Shown here piece by piece: positions 50,729-58,262 of a DNA stretch of 64,000 bases (the first letter of the stretch is position 1; every line of letters starts with the position of its first letter). The translations under genes and the position numbers were made by a program. The DNA is taken from positions 62,001 through 126,000 of the forward strand of contig NZ_CCAE010000001.1 of assembly GCF_000723405.1 (NCBI RefSeq). Direction: 5' to 3'. The notes below the pieces were generated by a model. The model ran no database searches. It was not told the DNA's origin and saw nothing but the letters and a program-made list of their open reading frames with translations. Source of the DNA: Hydrogenophaga intermedia (GTDB lineage Bacteria > Pseudomonadota > Gammaproteobacteria > Burkholderiales > Burkholderiaceae_C).

Positions 50729-51940
50729 ATGATCTCCTCCCAGACCACGTCATTGACACGCGGCCACTACGCGTCCGGAGACAAACGCCCCAGAGAAAGT
50801 GGCGACGACCCGATCAAGAGCATTGGCCCGCAGCTTGACAGCACGGAGTCCGGTCGGGCGGTTCCCGAATGGCCTTCAGAAGTGGTCCAGTACCTGGTTA
50901 CGCTACTTCTGGTCTCTGTCAAAGAATCCACCGATGCGGAGTCCACGCAGAAGATGCGCGTCAATCTTCTGAGCATCGCGCGCCTGTCGCTGGTCAACAC
51001 GCGTTGGCGACACGCGCTGTCCGGCACCATGGACGCCCATTGCGCCAGCTACGCGCGCCTATTCGTCCTCGAGCACCACGAGACGCGCTCATTCCCCATT
51101 GAGTCCGGCGAAGACGACCGACCTCAGCAACCCATGCCGGCGGTATTCGAAGGCATGGAGGCTCAACACCTCGCCTCGGCTGTCCGCAATCTGCTGCAGC
51201 ACCTGTTGCACACCGATCGATCGCACTTTGTCGGCGCCATGGTGGTGCGCGCCCTGTTGCAGGCGGCGTCCAAGCTCGCTCGCACGCCAGGCGTTCCCGA
51301 GGATGAGCTTGATGGCATGCGACGACTGCCACTGACCGTCCTGGCCTTCGCGTTTCAGCAAGGACTGTCCAGCGATCCACGGAGGTTCAATGACATCGTC
51401 TTGCTGCTGATGACACATTGGAACCACTATCCCATCGATGTTCAGGTGCGCGTGAACGAGGATCTGCAGTCGCTCGACAGGATTGGCCACGCAACGAACG
51501 AATACGTCAACAATGTGTGGCGAGAGACCTTGACGACCGAAACCCTCGAAGCCGCCAAGGTTCGCTGCAAGCGCCTGGACGATCTCAACAAGCGCTCCAC
51601 GCGAGACGCCAGAGGCGCGCGCTTGTATGCCCTCATGGAGATGACATCCCCGCCCTGGTACCCAAGTTCGCCGACCCGCGTCCTGACACTATCGTGGATC
51701 GCCCGCCATTGGGACAGCCTCACCTGCCTGGACAATCGAGTGCAACAGCGCCAAGCCGAACTCGAAGCCAAAGTGCTCGAACTTTTCAACGAAGTCGCCC
51801 GAGGCACTCCGGCGCGCTCCCATGCGCAATGGCTTGCCGAGGCCTTCCCTGCGCCATTGCGAAAGCTCGTGCTCGAGCGGATGAACAACGAATCGCGCAA
51901 GACGCTGCTACTCGGCAGTGAGCACGAGGCCGATACCTGA
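50729..51940 (+). CDS. Orphan protein with F-box-like N-terminal segment
   Basis: 403 residues from ATG 50729, or 431 from a GTG at 50645; neither has a strong ribosome-binding site. I recognise no catalytic motif, signal peptide or membrane helix. It is mostly helical. The segment VPEWPSEVVQYLVTLLL, then ARLSLVNTRWRHAL, has the spacing of an F-box (LPxE..., ...V.rrw). Codons are visibly less GC-rich than in neighbours, and it sits between a deaminase and a convergent Rieske oxygenase, interrupting the catabolic region. It may be an acquired effector-type gene. The function is unknown. Confidence 0.6.
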   Translation: MISSQTTSLTRGHYASGDKRPRESGDDPIKSIGPQLDSTESGRAVPEWPSEVVQYLVTLLLVSVKESTDAESTQKMRVNLLSIARLSLVNTRWRHALSGTMDAHCASYARLFVLEHHETRSFPIESGEDDRPQQPMPAVFEGMEAQHLASAVRNLLQHLLHTDRSHFVGAMVVRALLQAASKLARTPGVPEDELDGMRRLPLTVLAFAFQQGLSSDPRRFNDIVLLLMTHWNHYPIDVQVRVNEDLQSLDRIGHATNEYVNNVWRETLTTETLEAAKVRCKRLDDLNKRSTRDARGARLYALMEMTSPPWYPSSPTRVLTLSWIARHWDSLTCLDNRVQQRQAELEAKVLELFNEVARGTPARSHAQWLAEAFPAPLRKLVLERMNNESRKTLLLGSEHEADT

Positions 51941-51952
51941 AGACTCAGGCCG

Positions 51953-52972
51953 TCAGCGGTGCACCTCCGCCTCCCCCGCCGCCGCCAGCATCGCCATCAA
52001 GCGTCGCCTGATCAGGATCCCCGGCCGGTCCGACTCCATCGAAAACTCCACCCCGCGCCGACGCAGGTCCACCACCGCATCGGCGTCGGTGCTCTCCAGG
52101 ATGTCCTTGTCCTCGCGCGTGATCTCCGCGTCGAAGTCGATCAGCATCTGCGCCGGGCAGTCTTCCTCCGTGTCGTTGCGGAACAGCCATTGGCACAACT
52201 GGATGCGCCCATCGTCGATGGGCGTGAAGCAATTGATGATGACGTGGCGCACGCCGCTGGGGTACTCGATGTCGAGCCGGCGTGAAAACGGCTGCATGTA
52301 GGCGTTGCGCATGTGGCGCTGCGTGATCGGATCGGTCACGCCGCTGATGCGCTGAAAGCGCTTCGGGTTCGCGGCGTCGATCACCGTCTCCGCGTAGAAC
52401 CCCTGATCGTTTTCGATGAGCTCGTACTTGCTGGGCTTGGGCTGCGCCGCCACGCCAAAGGTGGCGCGGTGCACGAAGCTGAAGTGCGAGTTGTCGAACG
52501 AGTTTTCCAGCGCGCGCACCGGGCTGGTCTGCCAGGTCTCGTAGAACTGGAAGATGGTGCGCCAACCCGGTGCACCGAACTCGGGCATCTCGGGGATGTC
52601 GGCCTCGGGTTCCTCCAGCGCCACCCAGGCGTAGCCATGGCGCGCCACGCAGCGGTAGGCCGGTGTGCCGTAGTCCTTGGGGATCTCGCGGTCGGCCCCG
52701 TACTGCGGAATCTCGACCACGCGGCCTTCGCGGTTGTAGACCCAGCCGTGGTAGCCACACTGGATGTTGCCGTTCTTGCACCAGCCCTTGCTGAGCTTGG
52801 CCGTGCGGTGGCAGCAGCGGTCCTTGAGTGCGGCGGGCTCGCCGTGTTCGTCGAGAAAGAGAACGATGTTCTCGCCGAGCAGCGTGAACGGTTGGGGTCC
52901 GTCCTTCAGTTCCGTCAGCGGGATGACGGCGTGCCAGTGGCGGCGGAAGACGGCTTGCTGGGTGACGAGCAT
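51953..52972 (-). CDS. Rieske-type ring-hydroxylating/demethylating oxygenase, alpha subunit
   Basis: 339 residues. Rieske ligands Cys53, His55, Cys72, His75 (RCCHRTAKL, QCGYHGW); mononuclear iron site Asp160, His163, His168 (DNSHFSFVH). Single-component alpha subunits of this size include the N- and O-demethylases and HpxD, the hypoxanthine/xanthine hydroxylase of Klebsiella. No reductase gene is adjacent. Divergent from a binding-protein gene over a promoter region built as an inverted duplication. Purine-ring or N-methyl oxidation is inferred from location. Confidence 0.85.
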   Translation of the reverse strand: MLVTQQAVFRRHWHAVIPLTELKDGPQPFTLLGENIVLFLDEHGEPAALKDRCCHRTAKLSKGWCKNGNIQCGYHGWVYNREGRVVEIPQYGADREIPKDYGTPAYRCVARHGYAWVALEEPEADIPEMPEFGAPGWRTIFQFYETWQTSPVRALENSFDNSHFSFVHRATFGVAAQPKPSKYELIENDQGFYAETVIDAANPKRFQRISGVTDPITQRHMRNAYMQPFSRRLDIEYPSGVRHVIINCFTPIDDGRIQLCQWLFRNDTEEDCPAQMLIDFDAEITREDKDILESTDADAVVDLRRRGVEFSMESDRPGILIRRRLMAMLAAAGEAEVHR

Positions 52973-53019
52973 GGAAGCACTCCTGGGGGAAACGGCTTGG
53001 ACTTGAACGTGGGGGCTCA

Positions 53020-53228
53020 AGAGCAATTTCCTGCTCGCGTGACGCGGGCTGAACGCTTCTACTCTGAGCCCGAACTGTAGCAAGACACAGGCCATTGCTG
53101 GCGCGCAACACGCGCACCGCGGCGGTGCAGGCAACGGCGCCGTGGGCTGGCACGGCTCGTGCAAGCCCGCTCGGCAGGAGTAGAAGCGTTCAGCGGGTCG
53201 CCCCACGCACCCGCCCGGAAATTGCTCT
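53020..53228. repeat. Inverted duplication of promoter blocks between divergent genes
   Basis: GCTGAACGCTTCTACTC at 53048-53064 recurs exactly inverted at 53178-53194. AGAGCAATTTCC at 53020-53031 recurs inverted at 53217-53228. Each arm places the two blocks in the same order relative to the gene it faces (oxygenase left, binding protein right), 16 and 22 bases apart, about 45-50 bases from each start codon. This looks like a duplicated promoter/operator giving co-regulation. Confidence 0.8.
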
Positions 53229-53280
53229 GTAGCCCCCGCTGCGCGCAGCGGGTTGCCAACAGCTTTGCCGGAGAACCGCC

Positions 53281-54312
53281 ATGCAGCGCCGCCGCTTCCT
53301 CGCCCAGTCCCTCGCCTCCACTGCCGCGCTCGCGGCACCCGCCGTGTGGGCGCAGGGCGCCCCCAAGCCCACCCCCATCAAGTTCACGCTGGACTTCCGC
53401 GTCACGGGCCAGACATCGCCCTTCTTCCTCGCGCAGCAGCGCGGCCACTACGCGGCCGAGGGCCTGGACGTGAGCATCGACGTGGGCTCGGGCTCGGTGG
53501 CGTCCATCACACGCATCGTCAGCGGCGCCTATCAGATGGGCCTGGGCGACATCAGCTCGCTCATCGAGTTTCAGGCGGCCAACGGCGGCACGCCCGCGGT
53601 ACAGGCCGTGTACCAGTACTACAACCGCGCGCCCTTCGCCATCATCGGCCGCAAGGACCGCGGCGTCACCAGCGACTTCAAGAGCCTGCAGGGCAAGAAG
53701 GTAGCGGCGGCAGCGGTTGAATCCACACGCCGCGCCTGGCCGATGGTGGCGCGCCAGTTGCGCGTGGGCGAGGACTTCTTCCAGTGGTCCACCACCGACT
53801 TCTCCGCACGCGACAACGTGATGGTGCGCGGCGACGTCGACGCCGCCACCTACTTCCACGACTCCGCCGTCTCGCTGTTCGCGCGCATGAAGCCCGAAGA
53901 GCTGTCGGTGCTGAAGTACACCGATGCGGGCGTGAACCTGTACGGCAACGCCATCCTGGCCAGCAACGCCATGATCACGCAGAACCCCGCGGCCGTGAGC
54001 GCCTTCCTGCGCGCCACCAACCGCGCCATTCAGGAAAGCTTCGCCGACCCGGTGGCCGCCATCGCGGCCACCAAGGTGCGCGAGCCCATCCTCAACGAGG
54101 CCGTGGAGCTGGAGCGTTGGCGCATCACGCGCGAGTACGTGGCCGCCGCCGACACGCGCGGCCACGGCCTGGGCGACGTGCTCAAGCGCACGCTGGAGCA
54201 ACAGGTAGACGAGGTCAGCGAGGTCTTCAAGCTCAAGATGCGCCCCAGCGTGGAAGGCATCTTCCACCGCGGCTTCCTGCCCTCGCTGGACGCGCGGACG
54301 ATCAAGGCATGA
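53281..54312 (+). CDS. Orphan NitT/TauT-type substrate-binding protein (second)
   Basis: 343 residues with signal peptide (AAPAVWAQG) and the same fold as the 47421 gene: IKFTLDFRVTGQTSPFF, GHYAAEGLDVSIDVGSGS, SGAYQMGLGDISSLIEF. No ATPase or permease accompanies it, so it probably feeds the transporter at 48522-50148 with another ligand. Overlaps the following deaminase by four bases. Confidence 0.88.
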   Translation: MQRRRFLAQSLASTAALAAPAVWAQGAPKPTPIKFTLDFRVTGQTSPFFLAQQRGHYAAEGLDVSIDVGSGSVASITRIVSGAYQMGLGDISSLIEFQAANGGTPAVQAVYQYYNRAPFAIIGRKDRGVTSDFKSLQGKKVAAAAVESTRRAWPMVARQLRVGEDFFQWSTTDFSARDNVMVRGDVDAATYFHDSAVSLFARMKPEELSVLKYTDAGVNLYGNAILASNAMITQNPAAVSAFLRATNRAIQESFADPVAAIAATKVREPILNEAVELERWRITREYVAAADTRGHGLGDVLKRTLEQQVDEVSEVFKLKMRPSVEGIFHRGFLPSLDARTIKA

Positions 54313-54815
54313 GCGTTGATCTGCTCGACGAAGTCGCGCTCGACGAACGCGACGGCCGCTACCTGCGCCAGGCCATCGCCTGGTCGCGCGTGGCGCGCGA
54401 CCGCGGCAACCGGCCCTTTGGCGCGGTCGTCATCGCCGACGACGGCCGCGTGCTCGCCGAGGCGTACTGCAACACCACGGAAACCGGCGACTGCACCGGC
54501 CACGCCGAAACCAACGCCGTGCGCCAGCTCGGCCAGCGCGTCGACCGCGAGACGCTCGCGCGCGCCACGCTCTATTCCTCCGCCGAACCCTGCGTCATGT
54601 GCGCCGGCGCCATCTTCTGGAGCGCGATCGGCCGCGTGGTCTACGGCATCGACGCGGTGCGCCTGCGCGTGTTCCGTGGCGAACGCGCCGAGCAACGCGA
54701 CGCCGAGCTGTCCTGCCGCGACGTTTTCGCCGCCTCACCGCACGCCATCGATTGCATCGGACCCGCGCTGATCGACGAATCCAGCGAAGCGCACGAAGGC
54801 TTCTGGAAAGCCTGA
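54309..54815 (+). CDS. Nucleobase/nucleoside deaminase (second)
   Basis: 168 residues with GHAET (His65, Glu67) and PCVMC (Cys95, Cys98), the zinc deaminase motifs. Paralogous in type to the 50145 gene, and like it translationally coupled to a transport gene. NRPFGAVVIADDG is the usual substrate-pocket block of guanine-deaminase-like enzymes. Confidence 0.87.
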   Translation: MSVDLLDEVALDERDGRYLRQAIAWSRVARDRGNRPFGAVVIADDGRVLAEAYCNTTETGDCTGHAETNAVRQLGQRVDRETLARATLYSSAEPCVMCAGAIFWSAIGRVVYGIDAVRLRVFRGERAEQRDAELSCRDVFAASPHAIDCIGPALIDESSEAHEGFWKA

Positions 54816-54850
54816 ACCCCATCCCTGAACCCCACCCACCAGGAGCCTCC

Positions 54851-55879
54851 ATGAAACGCCGTGCCCTCCTCCACTCCGCCGCCGCCGCGTCCTTGCTCGG
54901 CGCCACGCCCTTCCTGCGCGCGCAAGGCAGCCTGCAGCGCTTCAAGTTCAACCTCGGCTGGAAAGTGGAAGCGTCCGGCGCGGGCTTCGTGCTCGCGGCG
55001 CAGCGCGGCTACTACCGCCAGGCCGGTCTCGACGTAGCGGTGGACACCGGCAACGGCTCGGCCGCCGCCATCAGCCTGGTGGCCACCGGTGCGTACGACG
55101 CCGCCTCGGCCGACCTCGGCACCATGATCGAGTTCAACACCAACAACCCCGCCAACAAGCTCTCGGCGGTGGCCATCCAGTACGACCTCAACCCCAACGC
55201 GGTGATCGTGCGCAAGGACGGCCCGATCCGCAGCGCCGCCGACCTGGCCGGCCGAACCATCGTGGGCCAACCCTTCAACGCCTCGCGCAAAATGTTCCCC
55301 GTGCTGGCCAAGGCACAGGGCTTCGACGGCAGTGGCGTCAAGTGGGAGAACGTCGCGCCCGATATCGGCTACACGCGCTTCGTCAAGGGCGACTTCGACG
55401 CCCTGGCCATCTTCTACTTCACCGGCCTGCTCAACCTCAAATCGCGCGGCATGGGCGCTGACCAGTTGCGCGCCTTCCGCTACAGCGAGCTGGGCGTCAA
55501 CTCCTACGGCAACGGCATCGTCGCCGCGCCCAAACCCATGGCCGAATCGCCCGAGGCCATGCGCGCCTTCGTCAAGGCCAGCACACAGGGTTGGATCGAG
55601 GCCATCGCCGACCCGCGCGCCGCCGCGTCCGCGCTCAAGGCGCGCGACCCGCTGCTCGACGAAGCCATCGAACTCGAGCGCCTGCAACTCATCATCGACA
55701 CCACCATGGACACGCCCGCCACCCGCCGCGACGGCTGGGGCGCGGCCACCACGCCGCGCCTGCAGGCCACCATCGACGAGACCGTGGCGGCCTTCGGCCT
55801 GGCCAGCCGCCTGGCCATCGCCGACATGTGGACCGACCGCTTCCTGCCCGCGCCGGCCGATCGCCGGCTCAAGGCCTGA
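54851..55879 (+). CDS. Orphan NitT/TauT-type substrate-binding protein (third)
   Basis: 342 residues; signal peptide MKRRALLHSAAAASLLGATP, mature start near RAQGS. FKFNLGWKVEASGAGFV and GYYRQAGLDVAVDTGNGSAA align with the other two binding proteins. The ribosome-binding site AGGAG precedes the ATG. Followed by an oxygenase, with no transporter components of its own. Confidence 0.88.
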   Translation: MKRRALLHSAAAASLLGATPFLRAQGSLQRFKFNLGWKVEASGAGFVLAAQRGYYRQAGLDVAVDTGNGSAAAISLVATGAYDAASADLGTMIEFNTNNPANKLSAVAIQYDLNPNAVIVRKDGPIRSAADLAGRTIVGQPFNASRKMFPVLAKAQGFDGSGVKWENVAPDIGYTRFVKGDFDALAIFYFTGLLNLKSRGMGADQLRAFRYSELGVNSYGNGIVAAPKPMAESPEAMRAFVKASTQGWIEAIADPRAAASALKARDPLLDEAIELERLQLIIDTTMDTPATRRDGWGAATTPRLQATIDETVAAFGLASRLAIADMWTDRFLPAPADRRLKA

Positions 55880-55895
55880 TCGCCGGAGGCGCGCC

Positions 55896-56858
55896 ATGGG
55901 CATTCCCGTCATCGACCTGAGCGGCGCCGGCACACCCGGCAGCCCACGAACCGCCGAGGTGGCGCGCGCCTTGCGCGAGGCCTGCACCACCTCGGGCTTC
56001 TTCTACCTCGTGGGCCACGGCGTGCCCGACGAGCAGGTGCGCGCGCAGTTCGAGCTCACGCGCCAGCTCTTCGAATTGCCGCCCGAGCGGCGCGAGGCGC
56101 TCTCGGTGCGGCACTCGCCCTCCATGCGCGGCTTCGAGACCCTGGGCGAACAGACCCTGGACGCCGAGGCCCGGCCCGACATGAAGGAGAGCTTCTACTG
56201 CGGCATGGCCTACCCCGACGACCACCCCTACGTGCGCGCGGGCTACCAGGGCTACGGCCACAACCAGTGGCCGGCCGAACTGCCGCACGCCCCGGCCCAG
56301 TGCGAGGCCTACATCCAGACCATGCTGGCCCTGTGCCGGCGGCTGATGCAGTTGCTGGCCGTCTCGCTCGGCCTGGACGAACACCACTTCGACGGCAGCG
56401 ACGCCAACCCCCTCGTCACCCTGCGCATGCTGCGCTACCCGCCGCACCCGGCCGACGCCGACGAGCGCAGCTTCGGCGCCGGCGCACACACCGATTGGGG
56501 CGCCATCACCGTGCTCGCGCAGGACGCGCACGGTGGCCTGGAGGTGCGGATGCCCGACGGCCAATGGGTGGCGGCCACGCCGCTGGCCGGCAGCTTCGTC
56601 ATCAACCTCGGCGACATGATCCCGCGCTGGACCAACGACCTCTACCGCTCCAACCCGCACCGCGTGCGCAACCTGCACTCGGGCGGCCGGGCGCGTTACT
56701 CCGTCCCCTTCTTCTACGACCCCGACTACCTCACGCGCATCGAGCCCTTGCCCGGCACCGTGCCCGAAGGCGAGGTCCCGCGCCACGAACCCTGCACCGC
56801 CGGTGAACACCTGCGCGACATGTACCTCAAGACCTATGGTCTGAAAGCGGCGGCATGA
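55896..56858 (+). CDS. 2-oxoglutarate/Fe(II)-dependent oxygenase (isopenicillin-N-synthase family)
   Basis: 320 residues. IPVIDLSG start, iron ligands His198, Asp200 (GAHTDWG) and His255 (NPHRVRN), and the 2-oxoglutarate contact RYSVPFF (Arg267, Ser269). Members hydroxylate, desaturate or demethylate small molecules. Overlaps the VOC gene by four bases. With a binding protein and deaminase upstream and UreD downstream it may attack a nitrogen-ring substrate; the substrate is not readable. Confidence 0.85.
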   Translation: MGIPVIDLSGAGTPGSPRTAEVARALREACTTSGFFYLVGHGVPDEQVRAQFELTRQLFELPPERREALSVRHSPSMRGFETLGEQTLDAEARPDMKESFYCGMAYPDDHPYVRAGYQGYGHNQWPAELPHAPAQCEAYIQTMLALCRRLMQLLAVSLGLDEHHFDGSDANPLVTLRMLRYPPHPADADERSFGAGAHTDWGAITVLAQDAHGGLEVRMPDGQWVAATPLAGSFVINLGDMIPRWTNDLYRSNPHRVRNLHSGGRARYSVPFFYDPDYLTRIEPLPGTVPEGEVPRHEPCTAGEHLRDMYLKTYGLKAAA

Positions 56859-57325
56859 AACTCGTCTACAGCCTGTTCTGCCGCGATGTCGAGGCCCAGC
56901 TCGCCTTCTACCAGGGCCTGTTCAAGCTGCCCGAGGCCACGCACAGCCGCTCGCCCATCTTCCGTGGGTTGCTGGGGCCGGGCTTCCTGCTCGGCCTGCA
57001 CGCGCCGCCCGCCTACGGCCTGCTCGGTCTCGCCGGGCGCGCGGGCGAAGCGCGCAACGCGCCGGTCACCTCCTACGCCACCTTCGAGCTGCCCACACCA
57101 GCCGACGTCGACCGCCTGGCGCGACTCGCCAGCGCATTGGGTGGCCGCGTGGTGCAAGGCCCCTTCCCCACCTACTACGGCCAATGGCAGGCCGTGCTGG
57201 CCGACCCGGAAGGCCACGTGCTGCGCCTGGCCTGCACGCGGCTGCCCGAGGGGGTGAGCGCGCCGGTACTCGACTGGAGCGACCCTACACTCGCCGCATG
57301 CCCTGGCACGCCACCCTCGACCTGA
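56855..57325 (+). CDS. VOC-superfamily (glyoxalase/dioxygenase-like) protein
   Basis: 156 residues with the paired beta-alpha-beta-beta-beta modules of the VOC fold: MKLVYSLFCRDVEAQLAFYQG and later DRLARLASALGGRVVQGPF, YYGQWQAVLADPEGHVL. Metal ligands are not obvious. Coupled to the oxygenase by an ATGA overlap; its last 28 bases overlap the ureD start. Confidence 0.78.
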   Translation: MKLVYSLFCRDVEAQLAFYQGLFKLPEATHSRSPIFRGLLGPGFLLGLHAPPAYGLLGLAGRAGEARNAPVTSYATFELPTPADVDRLARLASALGGRVVQGPFPTYYGQWQAVLADPEGHVLRLACTRLPEGVSAPVLDWSDPTLAACPGTPPST

Positions 57326-58128
57326 GCTACCGCCGCGACGGCGAACGCACCACGCTGCAGCACCGCCACAACGGCCCGCTGCGCATCCTCAAGAGCCTGT
57401 ACCCCGAAGGCGCGGGCATCTGCCACAACGTGGTCGTGCACCCGCCAGGCGGGCTGGTGGGCGGCGACACGCTCGACATCTCCGTGCGGGCAGAGCCCGG
57501 CGCGCACGCCCTCATCAGCACGCCCGGCGCCACGCGCTTCTACCGCAGCGACGGCGCCGAGGCCGCGCAGCATGTGCGCCTGAGCGTGGCCGAGGGTGCT
57601 CGCCTGGAATGGCTGCCGCTGGAGACCATCGCCTACCCCGACTGCCGGGCGCGCAACGCGCTGACGATGGACATCGAACCCGGCGGCGAATGCCTGGGCT
57701 GGGACGTCTGCGCCCTCGGCCTGCCCGCTGCCGGCCAGGCCTTCACCCAAGGAACGCTGCTGCAGGAAGTGCAGTGGCCCGGCGTGTGGCTGGAACGCGC
57801 GCGCATTGATGCGGCCGACACGCGCTTGCTCAACAGCCCGCTGGGCCTGGCCGGGCAGCGGGCCATGGGCACGCTGTGGCTCGCGCAAGGCACGGCCTGG
57901 CACGACGCCCGGCGCGAGGCCTTGCTCGACACGGTGCGCGCCGCGCTGGCCGGCACCGCGCCCGAGGTGCAGGCGGGCGCCACCAGTCCCGAGGCGCGTC
58001 TGCTCGTGGTGCGTGCGCTCGCGCCGCAGGTCGAACCGCTCATGGCCGCGCTGCAGCGCGTGTGGGCGGCACTGCGCGAACAGGCCTGGGGGCTGGGGCA
58101 CACGGCACCGCGCATCTGGCGGGTGTGA
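57298..58128 (+). CDS. ureD: Urease accessory protein UreD
   Basis: 276 residues. Scaffold for nickel insertion into urease with UreF and UreG. LDLSYRRDGERTTLQHRHNGPLRILKSLYPEG (recognised from HNGPLRILKSLYPE), HPPGGLVGGD, TPGATRFYRS and LEWLPLETIAYP are UreD hallmarks. The start at 57298 lies inside the VOC gene. The urease structural genes that normally follow are absent; an orphan gene comes next instead. Two GC hairpins (58151-58163 and 58174-58193) follow the stop. Confidence 0.93.
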   Translation: MPWHATLDLSYRRDGERTTLQHRHNGPLRILKSLYPEGAGICHNVVVHPPGGLVGGDTLDISVRAEPGAHALISTPGATRFYRSDGAEAAQHVRLSVAEGARLEWLPLETIAYPDCRARNALTMDIEPGGECLGWDVCALGLPAAGQAFTQGTLLQEVQWPGVWLERARIDAADTRLLNSPLGLAGQRAMGTLWLAQGTAWHDARREALLDTVRAALAGTAPEVQAGATSPEARLLVVRALAPQVEPLMAALQRVWAALREQAWGLGHTAPRIWRV

Positions 58129-58262
58129 ACGCGCGGGCAGCGCCGTGCCTCGGGCGTTGCCCGAAGGCATGAAGCCGGTTGACCGGAACCGGCCGATGGC
58201 GGGTATGCACTCATGGCGGCTTTGCGCGGCTGCCGCCGCGTCTCCTCCGCCATCGGTGTGCC

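Noticed and set aside
50603-50729. hrpII-type box (TTCG-N16-TTCG) before the first orphan gene
   Set aside because: TTCG near 50625 is followed 16 bases later by GACG, not TTCG; no type III promoter can be claimed. No such box precedes the other two orphan genes.
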